Shown in pieces: positions 1 to 10,518 of a DNA stretch of 64,000 bases. The notes beneath the pieces were generated by a model. It was not told the origin of the DNA and searched no databases. It saw only the letters and a list, made by a program, of their open reading frames with translations. The position numbers and the translations under genes are program-made. The number at the start of each line of letters is the position of its first letter. Position 1 is the stretch's first letter. The stretch comes from Ptychodera flava. Taxonomy: Eukaryota; Hemichordata; Enteropneusta; Ptychoderidae. The stretch covers positions 28,622,796 through 28,686,795 of the forward strand of contig NC_091945.1 in NCBI RefSeq assembly GCF_041260155.1. Direction: 5' to 3'.

Positions 1-183
1 GATGTTGGTATAAATGATTATTCAAAAAAACAAGACATCAAGACGTGGAAGACAGAGATCATTAAAGTCCTGAGGCAGTATGGTGTTGCCTTTAAAAGAG
101 CACAGGAGCTGAAAAGAGAGCTTGAAAATTGTTCTGCTGCAATGCAGTCCCATGAAGATTTCAAAGAGCTCATGAGACAATAA
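1..183 (+). CDS. C-terminal exon of an unrecognised gene (partial)
   Basis: Frame 1 is open from the first base to TAA at 181-183 and gives the last 60 residues of a protein that begins outside the window. The peptide is strongly charged and helical: a stretch rich in Lys, Glu, Arg and Gln (about residues 10-45, including KVLRQYGVAFKRAQELKREL) looks like an amphipathic helix or short coiled coil, and the chain ends in FKELMRQ. I do not recognise the family. The codon pattern is protein-like, the frame stays open to the window edge, and an AATAAA lies 605 bases downstream, which fits a normal 3' end. The minus-strand ORF over the same bases is a shadow. Confidence 0.6.
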   Translation, partial: DVGINDYSKKQDIKTWKTEIIKVLRQYGVAFKRAQELKRELENCSAAMQSHEDFKELMRQ

Positions 184-787
184 AAAACTCAGGCAAATGT
201 TGCCAACGACTCTCAAAAGTAGAGACATGCCTTCACTTATTTCGTCGAAAGTTTTTTCAATATCCTAATGCATAAACTTTATACAAAGAACGTTAATTTT
301 TTGTTTAGTAAATACTGACACATGTGAAGACAATCATGGCATTCCGTTTTTGGTGATTGTATAATTTTTCTGTTCATTTTATTCACATAGTATTCTACAC
401 TCGCTGACATAACAAAGAAGAAAATTCGTTTGACTTTTGAAAATATCAGTCTTTCAAAGATTACGTACTATAGATTGTAGCTTGTAGGATTTTGAATAAC
501 AATGATATATTCGTTTGTGTGCAGACAGTTAAGGAATTTCACGTCGAGAATAATGATATAATGCAGAGAATATTTTCCAGATTTAAACTTGTGTCATGGA
601 GACCTTTTATGCCTAGCAGTTGATTAATGTGATACCTAATCTTTAGATATCGCATTCACTGTAATTTAAATTATCGTACCGCGATCTTTAATCTGCAAGA
701 AAACTCAGTAACCGTCATTGTAAGTTACTTAAAATAATATTTATCCCCACTGCTTGACACTTTCCTACAAAGCAAATCTTAGGTAGA

Positions 788-793
788 AATAAA
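788..793 (+). promoter_or_regulatory. Candidate poly(A) signal of the left-edge gene
   Basis: AATAAA, 605 bases after the TAA of the left-edge exon, in AT-rich sequence with no open frame. It is the first canonical signal I noticed downstream, so 184 to about 810 would be the 3' UTR. Confidence 0.4.
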
Positions 794-1134
794 CCTGCTT
801 TGTTGTTCCGTCATCAGTATGTTTATTTGAATGAAGAATCTAACATGTACTCAGTACCCTGAAACTTGATATTTTGTTCATGAAACTTTAAATTCGGCTA
901 TATAACTATTTTATGCAAATCATGTAGACATGACATTTAGCGATTTCACTCGGTATTAGCAGTAATTTTTTTTAACAGATCACATATTCTTTAAACCCTG
1001 TGAAAGTGACCTTTTGAGTAGCAAAAGTGGAAGGGGCGGTTGTATAAATTTGTATATGTGCTCATGTGAATCTGTCTGTTCTTAAGGTTGATTGCCCAAC
1101 AACTGCTGATTGGAATTTGATATACATATATAAT

Positions 1135-1137
<3 letters not shown>

Positions 1138-1208
<71 letters not shown>
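1138..1208. repeat. (TA)n microsatellite
   Basis: About 70 bases of alternating T and A, with one G near the right end. The Tyr-Ile ORF crossing it is an artefact. Confidence 0.95.
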
Positions 1209-2459
1209 GCAAGTACTGAGCTAAACATTAAATTTCACACCAACTTTGCAAAGAATGCAATAGAGTTGTACATCAGTTTGGTTGTGAAAGAGTTAAACTT
1301 TAAACCTCTGCTTCACACCATCGATAAGTTCTGCACCAACTTTGATGAAAATTCCTGTACATATCATTTCATTTACATAAAGGTCTAGTTGGGTTTGAAA
1401 CACAATTGATAACGCACATGTGTTAACAACTAGAAGTCTTAAATCTGCACATTAAACAAATTTTGCAAGTAGTGAGTTATATTCAGAAAACAGCACCAAA
1501 TTGACGAAACTTGGTGCAAACAAGATTTACAGAAAGGAATGCTTACATAGAAAGAATCACATTACATTGATTAATATAGCACCAGATGCTAGGCAAACAG
1601 AAATACAATTGTACTGAAATGCAATAAGCCGTGTACTGTCGTATTTAACACATTTTTATAATGAGTGGAATTATTCAAGAGGTAGCGCCAACCTTGGGGA
1701 CACTTCTTGAAAATACATTTTACTGGTCGTTTTTGTATTTTAAAAAGCCACAAATATTTAAATTTTATGTTAATATAATTAGTAATTTATCAGTTTCTGA
1801 ATATCGGTGTAAAGTGTACAAAATTTCATTACTCAACTTGACTTTGTGGTATTCTACGGCTGCGTTTGTTGTACACAATGTTAAACTTAGAAAGTAGCGA
1901 GCTTGTTTCCTCCTCTGGGACTTCATCATAGAATACACTCTTTGCGAACAACACCTCTCAGGTCTCTGTATCTTATACTTTCGTGTACAGCATTTATACA
2001 ATACAAATCCCATAATCTCGAATGAAATGGAATGTATTTCTTGCCTTTGGTCGTACAGTCTTCCTTCTTGGAATGGAAAACGAGAATTCAGTAAAAGTCT
2101 GACCCTGTCTCACTTTTAACCCCTTCGCTCCCTCCTTTTTCCTTTTCTGCTATTGACGTCACACTTTGTCACTTTTGAAATAAAACAAAAGATTTGTGCG
2201 GCAGTTTGATTTTACAAGTACTGCACTGAACTTTACACTCCTCCCGGGCTGTACTTTGCAAGGTACAACTCAGTTTGGTTGTGCAAGAGTCAAACTTTAA
2301 ACTTCTCTTTGACACAATGTTTTTAAAACGATATGTATCCTTATGCATACATCAGCAGTCGCTCTTAATCTCTTCATCGGTTCCACTAATTATCACTTCC
2401 CTCTGTCCGTTCCTGCTTCACTATCTATCTATCCTCTCAGCAAAACAAGTGTAACAGCC

Positions 2460-2465
2460 TTTATT
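2460..2465 (-). promoter_or_regulatory. Candidate poly(A) signal of the FkbM/NodB-like gene
   Basis: TTTATT on the plus strand (AATAAA on the minus strand), about 105 bases past the TAG stop at 2571-2573. This gives a short 3' UTR. Confidence 0.45.
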
Positions 2466-2570
2466 GCAGTGACATCGTTTTCCGTCGGAGGGTCATTTAT
2501 CATGAGAATTGCGCTATACAATACATTGTTTCATTAAAAAGCACGTAATCCGTCTTCGCACTACCCACTG

Positions 2571-2788
2571 CTATCTTAGACAGTCTCGTAAACTGACGAC
2601 ATCGTACGGTGAGTTATCGAATAAGTAGTCCAGCAAGAAAACCGATATCATGACGCTGTCCGGAAAATCAGAGTCCAAACTGACAATACCCCCTCTACCG
2701 TCGATGGCATCGTTGATGAACGCCAAAGCCTTGGGGGTTCTTTCAACATCTCTAAATGCAAAGTAAGATTCCCTTGTTAAGGAAGCCC
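2571..2788 (-). CDS. FkbM/NodB-like protein, exon 6 (C-terminus)
   Basis: The exon opens after an acceptor (ttatttccag) with two bases completing a Gly codon left by exon 5, then encodes 71 residues and TAG. It supplies the last part of the NodB-like fold. GGIVSLDSDF followed by a helix and YDVVSLRDCL matches the family's closing 'G.IvLlHd ... vsel' block, but the catalytic His position is occupied by Asp/Ser (VSLDSD). Phase 1 entry agrees only with the later reading frame of exon 5. Confidence 0.75.
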
Positions 2789-2890
2789 CTGGAAATAAAA
2801 TACATGAAAAAATAAGATCGAATATCAACGTGTACCCACAAATTGTACGGTTTCGGCATTCCATTACAACACCTGTGGGGTCGAAGATGT

Positions 2891-3104
2891 TTAACCCTTT
2901 TAGTGCTGTAAATTTTTTCCAACAAAATTTCGGTGCAACATTTTACCAATATTTATGAATTTTTCTGTGATTTTTGATAATTTTGGACCAATAGGACATA
3001 TAATTTCGACGGCTACAGTTTTTAATCAAAATTTTGGTCAAACTCTGAAAAAATGGGATATTTGTAAAGGTGTCAAAAGTTGACTTTGGCGCTCAAAGGG
3101 TTAG
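2891..3104. mobile_element. MITE in intron 5 of the FkbM/NodB-like gene
   Basis: About 214 bases bounded by imperfect inverted ends: AACCCTTTTAGTGCTGTAAA on the left against AACCCTTTGAGCGCCAAAG (reverse complement of the right end). There is no coding capacity. A flanking TTAA/TTA hints at the target duplication. Its length and ends mark a non-autonomous DNA transposon. Confidence 0.6.
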
Positions 3105-3147
3105 GATGACAACCTATAGTGTGAATCAAACTGTAACATTAGCTTAC

Positions 3148-3612
3148 CAGTCTCTGACGGGAAAGTTACAGTGCTGTTGATAATTCTCAACCTTCTAGAT
3201 GCAGCAACCTCCACAACACTTTCGCTAAATCCGTCCGGCAGAAAATAAGTTGGAACTACGCCAATCTCTTGAACCTGAATTCAGCACTGACTATAGACAT
3301 GCGCAGTATGTTGTCATTCTGCAGCTGCCAGTAACTCTGGGGCAGTGGGCTTCCGGCGCGAATGCCAATTTCGTAAATGTCGCTCCAGTCTTTGACGAGT
3401 TTTGGGTTTTGTTCAACGAAATCACCATACACAAATAAGGTCAAAGGTACAAAGTGCCTAAATGCTCTGATAGTCTCGACGAGTCTACGCGCTGCCTTGG
3501 CATTCATTCCGATTTTAATGCTGATGGTCACTGGTGTAGTTACCCCTCTTCGTAACCTGTCCGAACAACTATTGATCACATCCCACTCTAGTCCGGGTGT
3601 GTTTTGTGGAAT
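3148..3612 (-). CDS. FkbM/NodB-like protein, exon 5 (NodB-like domain; frame disrupted)
   Basis: Acceptor tttttttcag and donor G|GTAAGC bound this exon. It encodes most of a NodB-type (polysaccharide deacetylase, CE4) fold: TPVTISIKIG, an A-R-R-L-V helix, PLTLFVYGDFVEQNPKLVKD, YEIGIRAGSP, then VVPTYFLPDGF. The family motifs are replaced: TFDDG by TISIKI, H(S/T)xxH by RAGSP, and RPPxG by LPDGF. It is therefore probably catalytically dead, if the fold is right. Entry is phase 0 and exit must be phase 1, but the exon is 465 bases (a multiple of three). The first frame stops at TAG 3256-3258, and homology continues one frame over from about 3260. A single missing base near there would explain both facts. 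This may be an assembly error, an allele, or a decayed gene. Confidence 0.7.
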
Positions 3613-4469
3613 CTGAAAAAAAAGTTCATGCGCACGGTCAAATAGTTTTCGCTTAACGTCAATGCCATAATCAGCAGATAATTTTTTTTAAATTTATACC
3701 GCGTACTACGAAAGGTCAAGAAAAAGGAATTGCGGATTTATATTTCGTCACATAATTTTTTTATCCTGTCGGAACTATTTTCAATATTACTGGACAACTT
3801 TATATTTACATCGTTCAACAGGGTTCAAGTGCAGTCCCAGTGTCCTACAACTGGTTGTATGGGTATTACGTAAAAGTGACCTATAAATCTAAAAGTGAAC
3901 ATGAAAAAGTAAGTCGGGACAGACGCAAGATTTGAAGTTGTCTTTAACACTGCCAAACCAGCGACACAGAGCTGCACTTGTACATCGAAAACAGGTCAAT
4001 ATCAAAAGATGAATGCAATTTATCGGGACCATAATCATCACTACAGTGAGAAAACACAACATTAGGAGACTAAATCAAGTTGAAGAATGATGACCTTATC
4101 AAACAAGACTAATAATTCAAACTGTACTGAACGGTATAGCCTAAAATATTGGCGGCAGTATTCCGAGGTTGATTTTTGGGAGTCGTCTGCACTCTAGAGG
4201 TCAGATATGAACGAAATCCGATCAGTGCACCTGACTTGCTCTCACACGGTATCAATGGTATTATTTAGAGATTAAAGTGACATTTATTCAATCGAAACAA
4301 CCATAAGGTCTTAATGGGTATTTCGTCATACATGAATGTGAAAGCATTCCCGTGTATTGTGAACGACATCTTTAGTACTTTTCTCATCATCGGGTTAAAG
4401 CAAAAACAAATTATTTCATAAAATAATGAATTTACTGAAACGGTGATAAAAAATTGTAAAAGTGATTAC

Positions 4470-4626
4470 CAAGCTTGTGTGCATTCTGTCAAAGTCTTCA
4501 AACATCCTGTTTTCACCCGCCCATTTTAGCATATAGACTCCCGCTGTGGCCATGTCATCGTAAAGTATTTCTTTCTCTTCCATACTGAATTCTGTCGGTT
4601 GCCATTCGTGAAATTCGCCATATAAC
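4470..4626 (-). CDS. FkbM/NodB-like protein, exon 4 (end of FkbM domain and linker)
   Basis: 157 bases: one base completes a Lys codon from exon 3, then 52 codons run to a phase 0 donor (CTTG|GTAATC). It encodes LYGEFHEW, the acidic/aromatic strand that follows the WIDK of exon 3 and typically closes FkbM-type methyltransferase domains. A linker of about 45 residues rich in Glu, Asp and Met (EEKEILYDDM) then leads to the NodB-like part. Confidence 0.75.
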
Positions 4627-5081
4627 CTGGAAAACAGCCGTTGAAAAATCCTCAGTTCGGATTATTGTACGTTGAAGAGGAAGACTATTCTCCTATATAA
4701 TTAGTCCTGAACAGCCAGCGCCAGTGACCCCGCAGTAGCATTTACATTCATATTGCAATTGTACACAACGCCTTGTATTTCAACATGCTTTAGGGCGAAG
4801 AACGACAAACATGCTTGTGTGTTTACAAGACAAAAAATTTGAAAATGTTGTTAAGAGTTACAGTCGTTGACCGTTGAGTTGTAATTTAGGCATATTCACC
4901 ATACTGGAGTCCCGACGGTGGCATCCACAGAATGACTGGGTACCCATGCTTGTTTTGCAAAATTTCAAAACAATCCGTAATTTTTCAACAAAACAAAATT
5001 CATATTCTTATCTTGACAAATACAGGAAATCTTTGAGAGGGAAATATAAATTCAAATACAGTAACAGCCATACCAATATTG

Positions 5082-5299
5082 TATAGAACACGATTGAAAC
5101 TAATTGGGATAATTGGATGGTGAAGTAATGTCTTTAAAATCTGCAAATGTAAGCTAATCTGCTTTTCTTTTTACGTTACACATTGTTTTATGAGTAATTT
5201 GTAATATTGAGACACTCAATTATAGAGCACCTAACATTTTTGAGAAATTTGAAAAATATGAAAATCCAATTATCCCAAATTAGTTCCAGTCGTGTTATA
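5082..5299. mobile_element. MITE in intron 3 of the FkbM/NodB-like gene
   Basis: 218 bases with inverted terminal repeats of about 36 bp. The left end (tatagaacacgattgaaact, then aattgggataattggat) matches the reverse complement of the right end with a few differences. The ends begin TATA, consistent with a TA target. There is no ORF of its own. This is a non-autonomous DNA transposon of a TA-targeting (Tc1/mariner-like) type, by inference. Confidence 0.75.
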
Positions 5300-5599
5300 G
5301 GGCAATTAGATTGTTTTTAACACATCAATGTAGCCTATTGTCGTCGTCTAGTACCAGCTTACCTGCAATACAGAACATGACAACCTTTGGAAAAAAAGAT
5401 TGTACAAGATAAAAAATGATGAAAAATTATTCCTGCTTTTACGGATCATGATAATGAGAAATAACGCCCATTTCCATTTATTTCGGGGTAGACTTAAAAA
5501 ATATTCGCTAGACAGTTTGCTAATGGCTTCTTGGCGATTAATTGTACTTAATTAAAAGCTAAAAGTTAACACAAAAAAAAACCCGGACGGCATCCATAC

Positions 5600-5894
5600 T
5601 TATCGATCCATTCGAACGTGTTGTCGTCCAACATCTTCCTCAATATGCCGTATTCGGCGCCCTCAACGTCAAGTTTCAGTATCACGTAATCCTCTTTCCG
5701 AGTATTCAGCTGTATCCACTGCGATAAATCCACAAGGGGCACTTTAACCCGACGGGAAAGTTTTCTGTTTCCGCCGTCTTCGGCTTCCCGCTCTTCCAAT
5801 GACACAAATAGTGTTCCTCCGCCCCACTGCATGTCTTTGTTGGCGTTCATTTTACCGGGATACCAGGCGCCCTCAAGGTAGGCGGTTTGATCAC
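5600..5894 (-). CDS. FkbM/NodB-like protein, exon 3 (FkbM methyltransferase core)
   Basis: 295 bases = 2 + 97 codons + 2, from acceptor ttgctgcag to donor AA|GTATGG. The donor was chosen because it joins in frame to give WIDKLYGEFHEW with exon 4. It carries the diagnostic FkbM block: VPLVDLSQWI, then YVILKLDVEGAEYGILRKML. The LDVEGAE signature is the 'lKiDvEGaE' motif of the FkbM (Methyltransf_21) family of SAM-dependent O-methyltransferases. The upstream part (YLEGAWYPGKMN, and a Glu-rich loop) is variable in the family. Confidence 0.85.
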
Positions 5895-7413
5895 CTGCAG
5901 CAAACGTTCAAACACATATTCCGCTTAATTTCGTCACCCGCCCCAATAGTGCCTAATAATAAGAGTGGTAACATTTTGTAAGCTTCTTGTCCACCAACGT
6001 TTACTGGTAAGGGCTTCATGTACTACCGTCATATCAGGATCTATGAAATTCAAAATGTTTTGGAAATATTTCGGAATGGTAGAGCGTCTGGCTCACATAC
6101 TCTGACTCAACTGATGAATGGGTGGAACACGGTATGGTTGATGTTTTTAACATTTAACGCTTCAAACGACTAGATTTTTTCTGCGGGCAGTATGATGTTC
6201 TATGAGTTGTATCTCAAACAGCTAGCAGTTGTCCGAGTTTGTATTTAGCTTCATATTGCTAAAGGCTAACTTTTAGACTTGGGTCTCGCTCTGTTTGTAG
6301 CTGTGTCTTATGTTCATAAACATCACATGCTTTCTGTCCATGAATAATAATCGTTTACAAGTTGAGAACTAAGGCGACGCGCAAGCCCCACGAAGAACAG
6401 TATTTTGCCGTGTAGATTCCGATACCAATATGAGTCTAGACTGGCCCCATGTCGCTCGGCTTGCCTCGTCGTAGCAGTTACTGTCCGACCAAGCGACTGT
6501 AGGGCAAGGCGTTTACCCCACTATCTAAGGACTAGCCTACCACATATAGCCTGACAGTCTGCTGAAGTTCACTCCTTCAATTTATTCTGCTTGATATTTG
6601 TAGTCCAACAGACTAGGAGCAAGTCTAATATGAGTCATCTTTGGGTGCAATAGATTCATGGGAGGGCGCTACATAAGTACGTGATTTGTGCGACTATTTC
6701 TCAGCAGAGCGCGCACACATTTCGTGACGTGAACATCAGACCATTACCAAAATATGGCTTTACTGGCTAAGTTCGAATATGCCTATTACCCAGGACTTGT
6801 GAGTTTGAAGAGGAGCTTATCAAACAAGAACGAATAAAATACTGGTTAATTCGTGTTTTGTTAAGATTCTGACCTGTTGATACCTTGGAAATAACATTCG
6901 CCACCCTTAAGAGTACATCTTTCGACCGATGACTCATAAATTTCGATAATTTTACATAAAGGGCGGATATACAACCGTTTGCTCACTTCGGTGTCGATAA
7001 TAACATTTCATTCTGTAAATGTTCATAAAACGAAAGATGTTTCTTAATACGTATACGTGCGTGATGCTACCGAGCTGCTTGGTTGTTTGACCCTGCCAAT
7101 TAAAATACAAGTATGTTTAGTTTGGTTGAAATAACACCCAGTAAGGGGACGGAACTGTACAAATACCCATGCATTTTGTCTCGGTTTTCGCAAACAAACT
7201 CAAACTAGAGCTGTATAGTCCGAAATTTAATCAAAACTGTGCAGAGTAATTCGAACCGCTGTCCTGAAACTTACCGTAGTACTCGCAATGAGTAACAACC
7301 GCCTGGCGTTTAATAAAGATTTGTTTGCAATTCGGATATGTACGCAGCGTGATGCAGCTTCGGATATGCGCCCTCTACGAACAGACGCTCCGATAAATAA
7401 TTGGGATACTAAC

Positions 7414-7646
7414 CTTCATATTTCGCAACTCCCTCAGGACAGTGTACGACCAAATTGCTATCTTGTTTGAAAGGAGTGAAGTAGGGTCTGAGACGTTCAT
7501 CTATTTCAAATGAGTGTATGATGTAATCCTTGGCGCCGGGATACGTCTCGCTGAACAGTAGCACGGACGAGGCTGTGTTCGCTCCGCAGTCAATGAAGTA
7601 TTTCTTCGTGAGTCCCGGTATCTTATGGTTAGTGTCGTCATCGTGG
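7414..7646 (-). CDS. FkbM/NodB-like protein, exon 2 (SAM-binding motif)
   Basis: 233 bases = 1 + 77 codons + 1, acceptor ttttctacag, donor GAAG|GTTAGT. It encodes KKYFIDCGANTASSVLLF, the glycine-containing SAM-binding motif I of class I methyltransferases in its FkbM form (FIDvGAntG). IIHSFEIDERLRPYF follows, the acidic motif II where Glu/Asp would contact the SAM ribose. Phases match exons 1 and 3 exactly. Confidence 0.85.
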
Positions 7647-7902
7647 CTGTAGAAAATAATCATGATGGCAAACGGCGTTATCGTTTCTTTTATTATGGAC
7701 CTTGAGGTGGTTGGACTGATTACAATGCCAAAAAAAATATGTGATTCCGACCGACACTAGAAAAACCGCCGACCCTAGACATTTGTTTCATATTTTCAAA
7801 AAAGTAAATTCTCTAAATTATACAGAATTTCATCGGTCTCGGCCAAAATAAAAAATTAAAAATGTCCTACTTTTCGGAGGCATGTTATCGAAAAAAAAAC
7901 AT

Positions 7903-8016
<114 letters not shown>

Positions 8017-8267
8017 GGCCTGATCAAACCTTTCGACCGACATGAGACACGCTCCGTTGCTTGTGGCCAATAGCAGTACCAATTGGACTTAGGTACCGAC
8101 TGATGCAGCATAATCTTAGTCATCATGGATGAAAAACACTTCAATTTCAGTTCAACCCATGGACCATTGATCATACTGATAGCCCCGCCAGCGGTAACAA
8201 GGGATATAACTTCTATTGTTCATACGCTTTCTTGTCCTACTCACAAGACAGTGTCGCAATGCCGGTT

Positions 8268-8351
8268 ATTCAACTTGCCAATGCAGCTTGTGCGTGGGGT
8301 ATGTCGCATGTTATTGTCGACCAGTATTCTCTATAGTCCGAACTAGAATTG
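8268..8351 (+). repeat. Dispersed repeat family A, copy 1
   Basis: Core of a diverged family seen three times here (also at about 11495 and 28408). The shared words are 'cttgccaa.gcagc.tgt..gtg', '.tcg(t)tgac.a' and a closing 'tagtcc(a)ga...aattg'. Similarity seems to extend upstream of the core. There are no clear inverted ends, so the class is unknown; SINE-like is possible. Confidence 0.35.
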
Positions 8352-8865
8352 GTAGGTCAACAATAATACTGCATATTGTACACATCACACTGTCTTTTGA
8401 AGGTTAATATTTTGTGCTTCAATATGCTTCAGGGAACGACAGAATATTTTCCTAAATTATGAGAATATCATCAAAATTAACACGCATTGTTCCTGTAACA
8501 GTTAACAACTAACTAGACAATAAGATTAAAAGGCACTCCTTGCACGTGCCCTTCTGCTGATAGAAAAATCTTTTGATCAAGTTCAGTGGTGAAATGACAA
8601 TAAAAAAAAAAACAATCATAGGCGCTACAAAAATGAAGGATATATCTAGAGTGCCCTAAATCGACATATCGTTGTCTACACAATGACAGAACGAATAACG
8701 TTTGCATGAGAAAACAGTCTACTATCGGCCCACTTCACGGCATATGACTGTATACCTTGCCTACGAGAGTGTCTAACATTTTATGATGTGATATTAAATT
8801 TTGCATGAGCATTCTACGAAACCTTACTTCAGTCTCTTTTAATAAGTTCATGAGCGGTCACTCAC

Positions 8866-9017
8866 CTATATAGACTGTCGACTGCTGGTTGACGGTCGTA
8901 AATTGACGAACGGTCTCGATTCCCTGGCGAACTAGAGTTCCAGTTAGCCAGGAGGTAGCCAGCGGTGAGGCCAAACACGAATACTATGAGACGTCGGTTC
9001 GTTTCGCCGCTCCTCAT
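8866..9017 (-). CDS. FkbM-family methyltransferase with degenerate NodB-like domain, exon 1 (signal anchor)
   Basis: First coding exon of a six-exon minus-strand gene: 8866-9017, 7414-7646, 5600-5894, 4470-4626, 3148-3612, 2571-2788, about 506 residues in all. The ATG at 9017 is the first in frame after a GTG-only stretch and opens MRSGETNRRL. A hydrophobic segment (IVFVFGLTAGYLLANW, about residues 11-26) follows, then a Ser/Asn-rich stem: a type II signal anchor typical of Golgi glycan-modifying enzymes. The donor AG|GTGAGT leaves phase 2, matching exon 2. Predicted role: SAM-dependent O-methylation of a glycan or similar luminal substrate, with a NodB-like C-terminus that may bind sugar rather than cut it. 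The substrate is unknown. An upstream UTR exon cannot be excluded. Confidence 0.7.
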
Positions 9018-9936
9018 TCTCGGGTGCGCGTCCGGTGTGCGATCTTTGAGCCCCCTACCGTGGGGCTCCAGGTGGAGGGAGTTCTTAAAGTAAAACACAT
9101 AAATAGTCGTTGTATGAAAGACAATAACTTTTTTTCATTTTTTTTTCTTAATTCTTTCTAATATTCTGTCTAAGATTGTTGTCGTTAAATAACAATGCAT
9201 TACCCTTGCCAGCACAAGGCACTGTATGGAATATGCGATTCTATTGTTGACAAACGGACTAAAATGCAATCAAACATGCCAGCAATTGAACGTCTGGGAG
9301 AAGCAAGGAGAACTGAAAGTGAAAGGGGCGGAGAAACAATCAGTCTGATAAGGGGATAAATCAACCTCCTTCTAGAATTAAACAATCGGCTTGACTTCTT
9401 GGGAACACAGTTGCGAAAGGACACAATATTGCAGTCACGTCAAAGTAGGAAGCATTATAGCTGTATGCGTGGGGAATATTCTGACCACAGTACAGCGTCG
9501 TGATATTATATGTTACCGCAATATATTTTATGTATTGAACATTTATTTGAAGAGAGTGGCAATGCAAAAAACATACAGTTTCCTACACACTAGATTCAAA
9601 TATCAAAACCTATTGACGGTGAATTACAAAGACAGAGATACTTTTCATTGATATTCCTTTCATTCGGCTATTTCGTTTCCCAAGAGAAGTGTTGTGTAAA
9701 TGTTTCTTGAATAACAGTTAGTCATCAATAGTACGGATATGAACAACACAAATGAACTTCTGAACAACGCTAGGTCTTTATTTCACATTTACATGTAGCT
9801 AGCACTTTTGCTTTTCCTTCGGTCGAAGGAAGCCAGGAACCTGTAGGTTCAACTCTGTTAGTAAAAGCATAGCAGTAGATTTCTCTATTGTCTATGGTAA
9901 ATGCTGTGATGAAACAGGCCTTCATGGCCCGGTTTA

Positions 9937-10164
9937 TAGGGGCCGTCGATCATAAAACCTCAAGCTGACGCATGAGAAACGTAAATTCTTCGTTTAGTGG
10001 GGAAGAGTCAGACCTCATTTTGTTTTGCATGTACCAGGAGATTGTTGTGGTTGTTCTGAAACGATTTTCGCAGTTTGGAGTATCGTTTTGAGGGGGATGG
10101 GGGTTGGCACTAAAAGAATAAATTACGTTTCTATTGCGTCAGCTTTTATGGTCGACGGTCCCTA
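9937..10164. mobile_element. MITE with long inverted ends
   Basis: About 228 bases. The left end (taggggccgtcgatcataaa ... ctgacgcatgagaaacgtaa) matches the reverse complement of the right end (cttagggaccgtcgaccata ... ctgacgcaatagaaacgtaa) over some 50 bp with scattered differences. There is no coding capacity. TA flanks both ends. Non-autonomous DNA transposon. Confidence 0.75.
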
Positions 10165-10518
10165 AGAAAGGGTGAAAACATGCAGAGTATCACCGTTATT
10201 TTCAGGAATATGTTTGGTTAAATACGATGCTTTCTGACAGGGTACTGTTTTGAAAATCAAGCGACCTCTTCCCCCTCAATGCTATTTGAAAAAACAAAAG
10301 CATGATTACCCCATCTTTCCATCTTTGCAGTTTTTAACGATTTAAGATGACCCCTCCCTGCGGATTTCGCTGGACTATCCCCTACCATGATGACTGAGTG
10401 ACTTCTGACATTAATAGTGCGCTAGTTATAAGCTTATGATTACACGAAAACAGTGTTCGGGGTGTTAGAATCCGAAGAGGTCATATCCCTCCTTAGGCGT
10501 CTGTGTTCGCATGCATGA

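Larger units (their letters stand above)
184..2570. other. Intergenic/3' UTR stretch between two convergent genes
   Basis: Holds the probable 3' UTR of the left-edge gene, a (TA)n run, and two diverged direct copies of a sequence of about 110 bases (about 1208-1320 and 2212-2318). These share 'caagtactg', 'cagtttggttgtg' and 'aaactttaaac'. No coding exon is recognised. The short ORFs here have no protein-like composition. Confidence 0.5.
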
